A DNA stretch of 64,000 nucleotides from Bidens hawaiensis (lineage: Eukaryota; Streptophyta; Magnoliopsida; Asterales; Asteraceae): assembly GCA_021521415.1 (NCBI GenBank), contig JAIQDT010000234.1:1240001-1304000 (forward strand), written 5' to 3'. Position numbers and translations under genes: made by a program. Of this stretch, positions 10,701-23,013 are shown piece after piece (positions within the stretch are counted from its first letter, which is position 1; each line of letters begins with the position of its first letter). The notes under the pieces were generated by a model. The model was given only the letters and a program-made list of their open reading frames with translations, searched no databases and was not told the DNA's origin.

Positions 10701-12383
10701 ATTGCATGACATCAGTTTAAGACCGTTAGATGGTTTCTCGCCGTAGATATGCAGATCACCATTTTCTCGAGGAATGCGAATCATCTTTTTGGCGCAAATA
10801 ACTTCGGCGCGATTATGCGAGAGCCAGTCCATTCCAATAATAACATCAAAGCTTCCAAGTGGCATAGGAATGAGGTCGATTAGAAAATCATGTTCATTAA
10901 GGTTAAGCGCGCAATCTTTGATCACAGAGTTTATTAAAATAGTTTCACCATTAGCCAATTCAACTGAAAAGTTTTCGCTTAAGTTTATGCGCGGTTGCGC
11001 AAGTTTCTGCTCAAATGCGCGAGAAATAAAACTTCTATCGGCGCCAGTATCAAAAAGTATAGATGCATATTGTCCGTTAAGTAAAAATGTACCATTAACC
11101 ACGTCATTATTCGCTTGCGCTTGGTGCGCGGTTATATTAAAAGCTCGTCCGCGCGTCACTTGGTTTGAAATTTGGTTAACTGGGTTCGCTTGCGTAATCT
11201 GAACTTGCAGTCTCGGGCACGCGTTCCGGAAATGACTAGGATCACCGCAGTTATAGCACGACCTGGGTCGTGGGTTCTGGTAAGTTGGTTGTGGGTTCTG
11301 CGGGTAGGTTGGTGGTGTTTGTGCAATTGGGTTGGAGGGAAGAACTCTACAGTTCTCAGCAGTGTGACCAGCGCGGCCACATCGGTTACATTGTCGACAC
11401 GGGACTTGAGGTGGGTGATGAAGTCTACAGGTTGGGCAAAAGGGTTGGTTTCCTGTGTAAGGTTTCTTAGTTAGCGGGGCAGGGAGTGCTGGATTGGTTA
11501 AGGCATAGTTATGGACTACAGGAGGTGTTGGGTAGGTTGACAGTGGGTTAGGAGCGTATACGGGAGGTTGGTAAATGGGTTGCTGGACAATGAGCGGGTT
11601 GGTAAGCGCGTAGGCTTTGCGCCGGCGCTTGAGGTTGTTACGGTTTGAGGGTTCTGGTTTGGTTTCTGTTGGTTCTGGGATAGTCTTGGTGGGTTTGGTC
11701 TTCTCAGCTCCCCGCAGGAACAGGGTTCCTGCTCTGACATGGTTGTCGCTGAGCACAGCGGCCAACTCGATGGCGTCAGAGAGGGTTACTGGGTTCCTGG
11801 CCCATACAGAATCTTGGATTTCCATGGGGAGACCCCCAAGGAACTTCTCGATGGCTCGGCGGGAAGGGGTAACTAGGTGTGGGACAAGCAAACTTAGTTC
11901 ATGGAAGCGCGTCGCGTACTCGCGCGCTTCGCCACTGTACTGCTTCAAGTTCCAGAATTCCTCCTCAAGGCGCTTTACTTCATTGGGAGGGCAGAATTCT
12001 CGCGTCAAAAGATCTTTGAATTCCTCCCAGAGCATGCTAGAAGCAGCCTCTGCGCCACGCGCATGAGCTACTCCGTTCCACCAAGTAAGCGCCCTTAATT
12101 CTAGGACACTTGAGGCGTATAAGATTCGTCGGTCTGGAGGGCATTGGGTATGGAGGAAAGTGTTTTCAATTTTCTCGAGCCATTGGAGCATTATGGTGGC
12201 TCCTTCAAGTCCTGAGAATTTCGGAGGGTTACCCACATTGAAGGATTTAATATTGTATCCGGAGGGGTTGGTATTAGTTTGGTTTAAGGCTTGGGCTATT
12301 GCGGCGGCCATTTCCTGGGAACGTTGCTGCCTACGTCTGCGCGCGGCCTCTCTCCTTTGATAACGAGCTGATAGCGGAGGCAT
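7788..12383 (-). pseudogene. Gypsy gag-pol polyprotein with a single in-frame stop
   Basis: One reading frame of about 1532 codons, broken only by TAA at 9006-9008. Domains by residue: gag about 95-215 ([19 protein letters not shown]); two CCHC zinc knuckles, [14 protein letters not shown] near 332-345 and [14 protein letters not shown] near 376-389; protease [11 protein letters not shown] near 444; RT with FIDD active-site motif at 780; RNase [12 protein letters not shown] near 924; integrase HHCC zinc finger spanning the stop, then DDE core (D in MDF, SDRDGRF, E in the [12 protein letters not shown] block); a chromodomain-like end ([18 protein letters not shown]). The stop falls between the two halves of the integrase zinc finger, so integrase would be lost without readthrough. 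RT also seems to lack about eight residues before [11 protein letters not shown] compared with relatives. The start MPPLSARYQ is the first Met after the leader. Confidence 0.9.
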
Positions 12384-12545
12384 TCTATAAAAGTTTTAGT
12401 TTTTGTTAATATCTTGGTATGGGAAATCGTTTTGTCGCAAAATATATCGTTGTAAAGCTTGTTTCGCGAAGTTAATTGCTATCAAATGCTGAAGTAAAAA
12501 CATGAATTTAAATGCAAACTAATACAGGTAACAAATTCGAATTGA

Positions 12546-12810
12546 AAATCGACAATTCATGTATCACCATGACTTTCCGGATTCTCAATTTAAAATATAC
12601 GAGTAAATGAGTATTGGAGATTGACAATTCATGTATCACCATGACCTTTCAATCTTCAATATAAAATATACAAGTAAATGAGTATTGGAGGTTGACAATT
12701 CATGTATCATCATGACTTTTCAAATCTCCAATTTCAGAACATAAAGTTAATGGAAATTGAAAGTCAACTATTCATGTATCACCATGACTTTTCAGATTTT
12801 CAATCCCCAC
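12546..12810. repeat. About 70-bp tandem repeats in the gypsy leader
   Basis: The phrase AATTCATGTATCACCATGAC, or a near variant of it, occurs near 12554, 12626, 12696 and 12766, with intervening AATATACRAGTAAATGAGTATTGGAG. Four units of 70-72 bp lie between the primer binding site and gag. Confidence 0.8.
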
Positions 12811-13007
12811 AAACGAATATGTAGATAAAGAAATAAATTGAAATTTAACAATAAAAATCGAAAGATCGCGAATGAAATCATGTGCTGCGTAAGCGCTAGC
12901 ATATATTATAAATATCGAGTAAATAACAATCAGCGCGCATTAGCGCGAGAAGGGACTCTTAGGTATTCTAGGTCGTTACGTCTAACCACCTATCCTAAAG
13001 TCACGGA

Positions 13008-13019
13008 GCTCTGATACCA
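13008..13019 (-). promoter_or_regulatory. Primer binding site, initiator-Met tRNA
   Basis: TGGTATCAGAGC on the minus strand, three bases inside the 5' LTR edge. It is complementary to the 3' end of plant initiator-methionine tRNA, the usual primer for this class. Confidence 0.9.
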
Positions 13020-13022
13020 ATC

Positions 13023-14996
13023 TGTAACACCCCGACCGATGGCGGATTATACATCGGGGCGCCACGTATTGTTTCATTACTCGCGACACTATTTGGGTGT
13101 CAATATTTAATAAATACATTTTATCGCGCAAGCGCAGAACAAGACATAAAGTAACATAAAGCAACATATTATAACTCAAAATATTCAAACAACATTAACT
13201 TGTCTTGATACATTTTAAACTAGGTCCAAAGTAAAGAAAACATCCTACGTGTCCTTGAGTTCCAAAAGCAGCTACAGCAAACCTGAACATGTGTTAAAAT
13301 AAAACGTCAACACTTGCGTGTCGGTGAGAAATCAAGTTTAATAGATACAAATAGATAATAATAATCATTGCGCGCAACATGTGTATATCTGGTGTTTAGC
13401 AAGGGTGTAATCAGATTGTGATCAAGCCTAAGATCATAGCTCATAGTTCAATCCGTGCTCCCAATTGAGCACAAAAACAAGAAAACTGTGCAAGTGTAAA
13501 CAAAAGAGAAATCATAAACGATAGTTCTCCCGTGTTCATCTAATGGATCCATGAAAACTGCGGAATAGGCCGACAAGACGGTTGATGATCCACACATACA
13601 AATAAACAGCCAAGTAAACGTCCATAACACATGGGATACTGCGCGACGAAAGCTTATAAACAAGTTTAAGACTCAAGTTTGTACGAACACATGAACATCC
13701 CAAAGCATTAAAAATAAAAAGGGATTAGGTACGAGATTACTCACTTGTAAACGGTAAGATGAAAGATAATGCAAGAACCAACTTTTAAACAAGCAAAGTT
13801 AACCTATAAATAAGAAGTTATTGGTTTAACGATTGGTTTTAGTGTCTTGATTATATGTAACCATATGTAATATGTATCGATTTACTTAAACAATTAATAT
13901 ATATAATATATTACCGGGATTTCTGGGCAGCACGAAGAGAAGACGAAGGCAAAGAGAGGAGGCGGCTGAGGAACTAGGGCAGAGAGCAAAGGGAGGGAGA
14001 TTTTTGGGGAGAGTTAAAGTGTTGTGTGTGTAGTGTTAATTATCAAGAAAATAGTATTATATATAGGGAAACCCTAGGGAACACAATCCCTTAAAAAGAG
14101 GAAAAGATCTGCAACAATTCAGGCAAAAGATATCAAAAGACAAAAGATTCCAAAAGCAAAAGATATCAAAAGATATGGCAGCAGGGGAACAGGAAAAAGG
14201 CTGACAGGTTACAGAATAAAGCATGGGAGGTGTCAGATAAAACACTGTTTAAGGCATGCAAAAGAAGATTTCAAAAGATTATGTCAGTCACTTTTTCTGC
14301 CAACCAAAGGGGTTGGTGCGCATGCTGCGCCGAAAGTGACTATTCAGACAGAAGATAAGATATCACAAAAGTAAACGGGCTGGATTAAACTGGAGAAAAG
14401 ACTTAAAAGTCTAGCGCGAGAAGGCTGAGTGCGCGAGCGCGAAGGCAGACACAGACAAACCTTAGCGAGCTGCGGGAAGAACCACAAATCCTTAGCGCGC
14501 CGCGGGACGAACTACCATCCTTAGCGCGCCGCGGGAAGAATTACAATCCTTAGCGCGTCGCGGGAAGAACATAAATCCTTAGCGCGTCGCGGGAAGAACT
14601 AAAATCCTTAGCGCGATGCGGGGACAGTTCGCCTCGCGTATCGCAGGAACAGCTGGTCTTCACGCAGGCTTCCTTGTAAGGAGTCTGGCGCGTGGAGCTG
14701 CGCAGACATCCTTAGGCGGGAAGAACCAAAGGACAAGCAAAGAGTTAAGAGAAAAAGGGTTTCAAGGCGTAAAGGTTAAGCAAAGGGGCGGGACGGCGAC
14801 AAGAGAGAAAGAAGCGGGACGGCGACAAGAGAGAAAGAGGGAAGGCGGGAAGGAAATTATTACTAGTAATATATATATATTTATTTTAATTTACTAAATG
14901 TTAAATTTATAAAGATTAATAAATAAACTTAAATCATAAAAAGAATCGGATCAGAAAACGGGTACCTTGGTCGGGTCGGATAGGGCAGTTGTCACA
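13023..14996 (-). repeat. 5' LTR of the gypsy element
   Basis: Second LTR copy; in element orientation this is the promoter-bearing 5' LTR. It ends at the TAAAT duplication. Differences from the other LTR seen by eye include the positions matching 6007, 6290, 6390-6391, 7109, 7223, 7370, 7596 and 7729. Confidence 0.95.
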
Positions 14997-15001
14997 TAAA
15001 T

Positions 15002-15007
15002 TACTAG
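15002..15007 (+). mobile_element. Right half of the split Helitron 3' terminus
   Basis: TACTAG followed by T directly after the second TAAAT duplication completes the terminus begun at 5755-5779. Confidence 0.6.
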
Positions 15008-15177
15008 TTATAAGTAAAGTAGACAAGTCAAGCCACAAAGTCATTTCTGAATTTTTTATTGCTTTTTTTTTTACCTTTCAAGAAATGTTTGTTTCTTTGT
15101 TTTATAATTGGTGTAAAATTTCGTTTTCAATCTTTTTAATTGGTTAAATGTTTTTTTCTTTTTGCTTTTTTCTTAAA

Positions 15178-15530
15178 TTCGTAACAACCTTTATTTTATA
15201 TTAAGTTAAGTTGATGGTTGGTGTCCCAAGCCCCTGATTGTGCCAAGTGACACCACCTCAACGGTTCATTTTTTTTTATTTTTTTGTTTAATTAGTTAAA
15301 TGTTTTTTGTTTTTGTTTTTTTTTCTAGAGTCACAACGAGCGTTTCTTTTTGTTTTTTACTAGATTCGTAACAACCGTTATTTTATATTAAGTAAAGTTG
15401 ATGGTTGGTGCCGCAAACCCCTGATTTTGCCAGGTGACACCATTTCAACGGTTCATTTTTTTTAATTTTTTTGTTTTATTAGTTTAATTTTTTTTCTAGA
15501 TTCACAACAAGTGTTTTGTTTTTTGTTTTA
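15178..15530 (+). repeat. Two to three degenerate direct repeats, about 185 bp apart
   Basis: The phrase ATTCGTAACAACC...TATTAAGT(T)AAGTTGATGGTTGGTG, then CCCCTGATT, then a TGACACCA..TCAACGGTTCATTTTTTT tail, occurs at about 15178-15280 and again at 15363-15463. A third, worn unit follows. The stretch 15008-15177 before it is T-rich with no gene. Confidence 0.6.
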
Positions 15531-15539
15531 CTGAATTTG

Positions 15540-16261
15540 TGTCGACTCAACGCCACAACGTCCGGGACTGACAATGCTCGAGTTTTAACAACTCACCGCG
15601 CAACGTCCGGTACCGACAACGCTCGGGTTTACCGACGCCCGAGTTTTACCTAACTTTATTTTAGTTCCGGTACCGTCACAAATATAAACGAAATCGACAA
15701 AATTCACGTTGACCCACAGCCAGAATGCTCGGATTAACAGCGCCTCGGTTTTACTGACTCACCGCCAGAACGCCCGAATACGAGCCGACTCGCCGTTGCA
15801 ACTATCGGGTTTTACCAACGCCCAGGTTTACCGACCGAATAAAATTGTTTTAAATATGTTAACAAAAAAAATTATAATATGTTATACGAGTGTCGTAGAG
15901 TCACTGACTCAGCGTCTGGGACTGACTAACGTCACCCCATTGGTGACCGACGTCACTCCATTTGCTCACCTCAGTTTTAATTTTAATTTTTTGTTTTAAT
16001 TTTATTTTAGTTCCAGTACCATAACGAACGTATCTAATACTGACTAAATTCGTGTTGACTCGCTGCTGTCTTCCGGGACCAACCGGCGCCACACCATTGG
16101 CCTACCTCAAATTTTGTTTTTAATTTTTTGTTTCCAGTTTGTTTTAGTTCCAATACCGTAATGAACGTAACTACTATTGACTGAATTCTCGTTGATTCGC
16201 CACTATAGCATCCAGATTTTAACGACCGATTTTACTGTGCAACGCACGAGGAAATCACTAG
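15540..16261 (+). mobile_element. Helitron-family subterminal repeats with 3' terminus
   Basis: Three or four units of the same family as 4690-5774 (GACTGACNAACG, GTTCCGGTACCGT, GGGTTTTACCAACGCCC). They end in GTGCAACGCACGAGGAAATCACTAG then T at 16261, a Helitron-type hairpin plus CTAG end. No coding sequence. Confidence 0.6.
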
Positions 16262-16825
16262 TTATTATTATTATTTGTTGTTGTTCTTGTTGTTTTATAT
16301 TTTTATTATAATTATTTAGTGTTTTTAGTATTTTTTATTTTCTATTATTGTTATTATTTTATTATATTATTAGTAATTTAGTATTACATTTGATACATTA
16401 TTATTTTTCGTCTTATTGTTACAATTCTATATATTATTAGTATATATTTTTCTATTGTATTACTAGTATATATTTTTCTATCGTATTATTAGTGTTATTT
16501 TTTTATTTTGATAATAATTATCATTACCTTATCATATTAGGGTAGGTTATAACAGAAACCATGATTTTTTTAGAAATGATAAGTAATATATTCTGTTGAG
16601 ATTAATTTAGGGGGAAATCAAGTTTGAAATAAAGGAAAGTGATAGCACATTTTCTCTCTACATGCAAAACACATGTCAAATACTACCATCATTTTAAAAC
16701 GTCTATAACTTTTTTTTACGACATTTTTATTGAAAAACAAATTCGCCATAATAACATGTGTTTTGTTATCTTTTATATGAGTACCATATTATTATATAAA
16801 AATTAAAAAAAATTAGTAGGTTTTT
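16262..16825. other. AT-rich DNA, no gene seen
   Basis: Dominated by TTATTATTA-type simple sequence at 16262-16530, then non-repetitive AT-rich DNA. Nothing recognisable. Confidence 0.5.
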
Positions 16826-17140
16826 TTTTACAAATTGTGTTTTACAAAATTGTGTTATACAATTGTATTTTTCTTTGTATTTTTTTTTACATTGTGTCAT
16901 ATAATTATGTTTTTTATTGTGTTTTTGTCATTGTGATTTTTCACATTGTTTTTTTTATAGTGTTTTTCATAGTGTTTTCCATTGTGTTTTTTGGTGGTCG
17001 TTTTCCGGCGATCTTTTCTGGTGATTGTTTTTCGATGACTTTTCGGTGAATTTTTCGGTGATTTTTCCAGCGAAATTTCCGGGGATTGTTTTCCAAGGAC
17101 TTTTCTGGTGAAATTTCTGGCGAAATTTCCAGAGATTTTC
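16826..17140 (+). repeat. Low-complexity minisatellite blocks
   Basis: A first block (about 16826-16995) repeats ATTGTGTTTTT-like decamers. A second (about 16995-17140) repeats TTTYCGGYGAATTTTT-like units (GGTGATTTTTCC, GCGAAATTTCC). The 70-residue open frame across it is compositional. DNA from 17141 to 17446 shows nothing further apart from a GGTGGTGGTGGT tract. Confidence 0.55.
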
Positions 17141-17446
17141 TTGCGAGGTGATGGCGGTGGGTGACGGTTGTGGTGGTGGTGGTTGTAAGAGATGAGTGAA
17201 GATGTAAGTGGGTATTTGAGATTAATACAAGTGAATTTTGAGATTAAAATAAATTAGTTTTAATATTAAAGTAGTAGACTAAAATACCATCATTCCTAGC
17301 CTTTATTAGGAAAATCACCTAACCCTTATTGGTAATGTTGTTATTTTATTTTATTATCTTTAGTTATTTTACTAACGTTAGTTAATTATGATATTATATT
17401 ATCTTCTTGTTATTAATTTATATTGTTATTATTAATTTATATTGTA

Positions 17447-17800
17447 CTAGCTTTTATCCCCCGTAGTACGGGGGTTGTTTTTTACATTTTTCGTTTCTAA
17501 TATTTATATATTTTTTTGAATTTTAAATTTATTTATTGTTAGGAAGTTAATAATACACTTAAGATTTGAAGATGAGATGGTTTCACAAATAAATGAGATG
17601 TTATAATCCGTTTAAAACTTATATAGGTTTGGTGTGACACATGACCCGCTTATTTTTTACTATAAAATTGTTTCTTAATTATAAATAATATTTTGTTTAA
17701 AAAATCAGATATTAATCTTTAATGTATCTCTATTTTATAGGATTTTCATATCAAATATTTGGTAAGATTAATTTTTAATTTAATGAGATATTATAACCCG
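17447..17800 (-). mobile_element. Helitron-type 3' end, minus strand
   Basis: On the minus strand a perfect short hairpin CCCCCGTACTACGGGGG is followed by GATAAAAGCTAG then T. About 200 bp of adjoining sequence (TTCGTTTCTAATATTTATAT, AAATAAATGAGAT-TATAA) is homologous, in the opposite direction, to 38450-38650, which carries the same hairpin type. The two are copies of one Helitron family. Its 5' end was not found. Confidence 0.7.
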
Positions 17801-17971
17801 TTTAAGGGCTTTTTGTTTTAGTGAGACCCATACCTGTGAGTTCGGGTAAAATGCATGAGAAGCCTCTATTACAAATAAAGTAATTTGGTGTCTTGAGAGA
17901 ATATAAGGAGCAACCAGAGAGCTTTTAAAGGTTTCGTTTGTATATATTTAAGATAACTACGTATTGTTAAA

Positions 17972-18320
17972 TCCATCACTTGTGCCCTAGTGGTAGAAGG
18001 CTTGGGTTCTCAAGTGAAGACCTAAGTTTGACCCTTACTTGTCGCTTTGGTTGGTTAATGATAACGAAGGATTTAAGTTGGGCATTGTGCAAGGTTGTCA
18101 GTTCAAATCCCGAGCCCACCTGGGTTTTCGTCCCACAGTGTGTTACTTCAGAGAATTCTGCTCTTGTGGTGGCACAACGACTGTCAAGTGACAACTAGTG
18201 GTATGGTTTCCCAGCGGAACGTCCAAGACAAACTCTGAGCCAGCGTGGGCTCGGTTAAGACGACTTAGTCTAGCCAGAGTGGGGGGCAAAGAGGCTCTCT
18301 AAATTTGGAGAGCGTTATAG
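17972..18320 (+). mobile_element. SINE-like element with tRNA-related head
   Basis: The head reads CTTGTGCCCTAGTGGTAGAAGG, close to a pol III A box (TGGTAGAAGG). GACCTAAGTTTGACCC follows about 40 bp later, and a second B-box-like GTTCAAATCCC lies at 18101. This arrangement is typical of tRNA-derived plant SINEs. The 3' end is poorly defined, and an (AT)n tract follows at about 18342-18371. No target duplication was confirmed, so a tRNA-related MITE remains possible. Confidence 0.45.
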
Positions 18321-18342
18321 TTTAAATACAAGAAAGTTGTCG

Positions 18343-18374
<32 letters not shown>

Positions 18375-18423
18375 AAGTTATTACCGTTTTATCAGTACAA
18401 CTATTCTTCTTCTTATTATTAAA

Positions 18424-19118
<695 letters not shown>

Positions 19119-19334
19119 ATTGGCATTTGGTAGGTTTTTGTTATGTTACCGGAACTAAAACAAAATGCTGCGAGTTTAAGTGAATTCCGCGGTTTTTTTC
19201 ATGTTCTTTACGATACCGGAACTAAAACAAACAAAAAAAAATTGGCAATTGCTTGATTTTCATTACAAACCACCACGTTCGTTGCGATACCAGAACAAAA
19301 ACATAAAACAAAAATAACAAAAAAGGCAAATTGG

Positions 19335-19626
19335 AAATAAATAATCCCATCTTTGTATTGGCCGATAATAATCCCACCTTTAAAAATCACTATCAACGGT
19401 CCAACCTTCTAACTATTTTTTGTCTCAAAGATCCTCCACATAAGAATCCACATGTATTAAGTTAAGCCACGTCATCAAAATAACTAATGGAGTAAGTCTT
19501 CCGTTAGCTTAGGATTGTTGAAAGGAAATATGTTGAAAGTCGGGATTGACAGAAAATATATCTTAAGTTGGGCTTAACGCCGACCAATAGGTTAAAGTTG
19601 AGATTATTAAAATCCAATAATCCTTT
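19335..19626. mobile_element. MITE-like inverted-repeat element
   Basis: AATAATCCCATCTTTGTATTGGCCG at the left is matched, in reverse complement and imperfectly, by the sequence at about 19575-19620 (GCCGACCAATAGGTTAAAG, TTGAGATTATT). About 290 bp, no coding sequence. Stretches 19627-20340 and 20592-20820 around the next elements hold AT-rich DNA with nothing I recognise. Confidence 0.45.
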
Positions 19627-20349
19627 ATTTTTTAGTATTATATTGTTATTATTTTTTTATTATTAGTATTATATTCTTAATATTAATATATTTTGTAGCT
19701 TTAGATTTTGGCCATCTATTAAAGTAAATGGTACAAGTTTGTAATGCATGGTTTTTTCTAAGTTACAACTAACCCCTTATGAACTCTCACTTGTATTCCA
19801 TTATAATTACCTTTTGCACCCTTTAATTTTCTGTAATTATAATTATTTTTTATTTTGTCTTGGATTTTGCTACGCGTCCCACTCATAACTTTTATTTTTT
19901 TGTTTTAAATTAAGATATGATGCTTTATAAAACTCCGAACATACCATTGTAGCGTATTTATTTTTATCTAAGCTTCAACATAAGTTTCATTCAAAAAGAA
20001 ATTATATTTAATAATATTTAAGCTATCTAAGAATAAACATACAAATCGTTAAAAGCTTAAAGTAACATTTTTTTTTCTTAAGATAAAAAAGGTTTAGAGA
20101 GTATAGAGAGAGAAGAGAGTGTACAGATAGAGCGAGAAGTTGACGCTTAAAATGATATGGTAAAAGCTAAATTACGCGTTGCGTGTCCATCTGCTATTTT
20201 AAGATCATTAATTTCTATTTTATTTTAATACATCGAAAAAATATTACGTCTTTAATATTCGATTAGATTCACTTTTTTTGTTGTGTTGAAGTGATAGTCG
20301 CTACAATATGTTTATATATCCACGTTTGATATTCTGGTTCATTGCCGAG

Positions 20350-20383
20350 TACCCTACTCAACGCACGTAAGGAACATTACTAG
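20350..20383 (+). mobile_element. Helitron-type 3' terminus
   Basis: CTCAACGCACGTAAGGAACATTACTAG then T resembles the ends at 15007 and 16261. The hairpin is weak, so this is likely an old copy. Confidence 0.45.
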
Positions 20384-20463
20384 TTATTATACTAGATGAA
20401 GTTTTAATATGTTTATAATTATGTTAAAAATTCTACAGAAATTTATCAAATTAAGAAAAACCA

Positions 20464-20591
20464 CACTATAAAGATATGGACTAATAGCGCTGACTTTTGT
20501 TGCGCTATACCCATAAAAATTGCCACTAATACCTATAAAATAAGTGCAAACAAGACTAGTGTCACCGCTAATAACGGCGTTTCCTGTAGTG
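20464..20591. mobile_element. Short CACTA-type MITE
   Basis: The left end CACTATAAAGATATGG and the right end, read in reverse complement as CACTACAGGAAACGCCG, form imperfect inverted repeats of about 31 bp that both run into TAGCG(C/G)TGAC. The CACTA ends and subterminal match are typical of CACTA (EnSpm) derivatives. Flanking trinucleotides CCA and CCG are a possible worn target duplication. Confidence 0.65.
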
Positions 20592-20819
20592 CCGTGTAGA
20601 TAGATTCTACATGATTTGTGACCAGTATGGGTTTGAATCCTTGAAAGTGCAAGTTTAGAACGTAATAACCATAGCGAAATCAATGCTAGCTAAGTCTTAA
20701 GTCCTAATATATGTCGTCAGGCTCTACCCCGCTCACATAGGTATGCCATGCTCTCTATTTCCAAGTCAAAATCAAGCGGTCCTTTAGTAAGTTATAAGTG
20801 AGCATATATATATATATAT

Positions 20820-21135
20820 ATAGGAGAAGTATAGATTGAAAATCCTCTTGAGTGAAGAAAACCCTATATAACATCATTTTTTTTGTTACATGTAATATAT
20901 GTTGTTACATTTAATACAAAACATTAAAAACATAAAAAAAATGTTTTGCTATTTTTTTTACATTTTTTTAGTAATTTTTATATATGTTTCAGGAGAGAGA
21001 AAATGTAAATAAACTTTTACATTTCTTATTAACTTTAATTCTGGATCACAAGATTTAATCTTTAATTAAAAGCATATGGTTGAGAATGTGTTTCTAGAGT
21101 TTTCACAACTCAAGTGGGTTTTTATTCTAACATAA

Positions 21136-21140
<5 letters not shown>
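20820..21140. mobile_element. Foldback MITE 1 of 3
   Basis: Ends read inward as AAAATCCTCTTGAGTGAAGA and, from the other side, AAAAACCCACTTGAGTTGTG. These are imperfect inverted repeats next to TA-rich tracts (20806-20822 and 21139-21176). No coding sequence. Confidence 0.45.
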
Positions 21141-21179
<39 letters not shown>

Positions 21180-21828
21180 AGGGGTGGGATCTAGTGAAAA
21201 CTCCTCTTAAACAGAAAACTTAAAAACTCCTAAAAAACTATTTTTAACTTTTTTTGAAGTTTTTTTTCCATTATTCTTATATGTTGTCATTGGTTCAAAA
21301 AAAAAAAAAAAAAAAAACCTTGTCGGTATAATGTGCATTGCATATATGTAAAAGTCTTTGTATTGCATAGAATACAACACTATTGCACATATTTGATACA
21401 CACTATTGTATATATGCAATATAAGACTAATACGCATCGAATACACATTAGTACGTATGTGTAATACAACATTAACGCATATGTGCACCACATCGACTTT
21501 TATTTTATTATTATTTTTTTCCATATAATTCAACACTACTATAGATATACAATACACAAATATTGAATATAAGCAATAAAACACTATTAAACTCAAAAAT
21601 ACATAGTAATACATATGTGTGATACAACGGTATCACACAGTAATACGTATGTGCATCACAGCGGTTTTTTTTTTATTTATTTTTATTTTTTTTCGAGTGA
21701 AATATAAGAAAATATAAGAATAATGGCTAAAGTAGAATTTTGAAAATATTTTTTTATTTTTAGTTAAAAATAATTATTTAGGAGTTTTTAAGTTTTCTCT
21801 CTAAAGGTGAGTTTTCTCTTGATCATCT
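21180..21828. mobile_element. Foldback MITE 2 of 3
   Basis: The left end GGGGTGGGATCTAGTGAAAAC and the right end read in reverse (GGGAGATGATCAAGAGAAAAC) both continue into GAAAACTTAAAAACTCCTAA, giving about 50-bp imperfect terminal inverted repeats. The interior holds variants of CAATACGTATGTGCATCAC and is non-coding. The Helitron below begins within a few bases of the right end. Confidence 0.6.
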
Positions 21829-22990
21829 CCCTATATTCTAATAAAGTAAAATAAATGTGGAAACTTGTCATGCTTTGGTTAATTCTCACAATTTTTTCCC
21901 TCCAAAACTAATTGACCCTAATATATGTAATAAATCAATAATTATTCACTTTCCTTTTACACTATATTTATATAATATCTATATATTTTTATAAATATAA
22001 ATATTAACATATTATTTTACTACATATTTCAAAATACTTGTTGAATTTCAAAAATCAACAACAAATCATGTTTCTCAAATGAAAATTGTTTCGGGTTTTT
22101 TTTATGAAACTTAAATTTGATATTATGGGTCAAAAGTTGGTAAATAGATTATTTGGTACAAATTAACTAAATTTAGGTCAAAATTTGTTATGGGTCAAAA
22201 ATGAAAAATTTGAGTATTTTTAAAAGTTTGAGAATGCAAAATAGATTTATCGTCAAATTTCTTATGGGTTCAAAGTGTTGACTTTGAAATGTCAAAAGTA
22301 TGAAAGTTAAAATTTTAAACATGATTCGGATTTAAAATTTATTTTTAAGGGCATTTCTTAAAATAATCAAAAGGTTTGGGATTTGGCAAACTGACTATTT
22401 TCCCTCAACTATTAAAATGTAAGAATAGATTGCTAACACTTTCGACATACCATCCCCATGCCTATTAATATTTCTAACTTTTATCAATTTCGAAATATTT
22501 ATGTTAACATTAATTTTTCTTTCAATGGTGATCAGAACGTTGTATGGGAAGCATGTCATAGAAAACTATGCTCAAATGAAACAAAATATTCACAAAATTG
22601 GATGGGATAACATGTTATTTTTTATGTTGTCATTATGACAAAGTCGAGAAGCCCTTTGAAACTTATCAAAATCTTTTTCATGGTGTAGCTCAGAAAAACA
22701 TAGCTCCTGAATCATAACCAAAAGTCTTTCTATTATACATATATGGCACCGAGAATGAATTTTTCAATAGAAAGAAATATCCTTGGGTACGTTTTTGCAC
22801 GAACATTTTTTTATTAAGTTCATTTAAAAAAATAATTTTGTGATATAAATAAAATCAATTTATGTACACATTGCATAGATACAAGCAAAGATGTAATACA
22901 TTTTTTTTCATATACGCTATGTAATTATTTGTTTTACTTATAATTTTATAATTTGAATTATCCTGTGTGTGACACGTGCTCTAAAACTAG
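21826..22990 (+). mobile_element. Non-autonomous Helitron, about 1.17 kb
   Basis: The 5' end TCTCCCTATATTCTAATAAAG is of the usual TC-starting, TATA-CTAATAAAG type. The 3' end has hairpin-like CCTGTGTGTGACACGTG, then CTCTAAAACTAG at 22979-22990 and T. Both ends fit insertion between A and T. No RepHel protein is encoded, and no captured gene could be identified in the interior. The left boundary overlaps the MITE end by a few bases and could be shifted. Confidence 0.7.
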
Positions 22991-23013
22991 TATGTATGTG
23001 TGTGTGTGTGTGT

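Larger units (their letters stand above)
5780..14996 (-). mobile_element. Ty3/gypsy (chromovirus-like) LTR retrotransposon, near complete
   Basis: A 9217-bp element in minus orientation. It has two 1974-bp LTRs (5780-7753 and 13023-14996), a primer binding site complementary to initiator-Met tRNA, a polypurine tract, and one long gag-pol frame. A perfect 5-bp duplication TAAAT flanks it (5775-5779 and 14997-15001). Gene order PR-RT-RNaseH-integrase is that of Ty3/gypsy. A chromodomain-like C-terminus suggests a chromovirus, probably the Tekay/Del group (inference). I count about 9 differences between the LTRs, roughly 0.5 percent, so insertion was recent. Confidence 0.95.

Noticed and set aside
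10774..12066. Plus-strand open frames of 142 and 149 residues
   Set aside because: They lie antisense to the gypsy protease and gag coding region and reflect its codon use.
17980..18045. tRNA gene
   Set aside because: A- and B-box-like motifs occur, but no cloverleaf can be formed; better explained as a SINE head.
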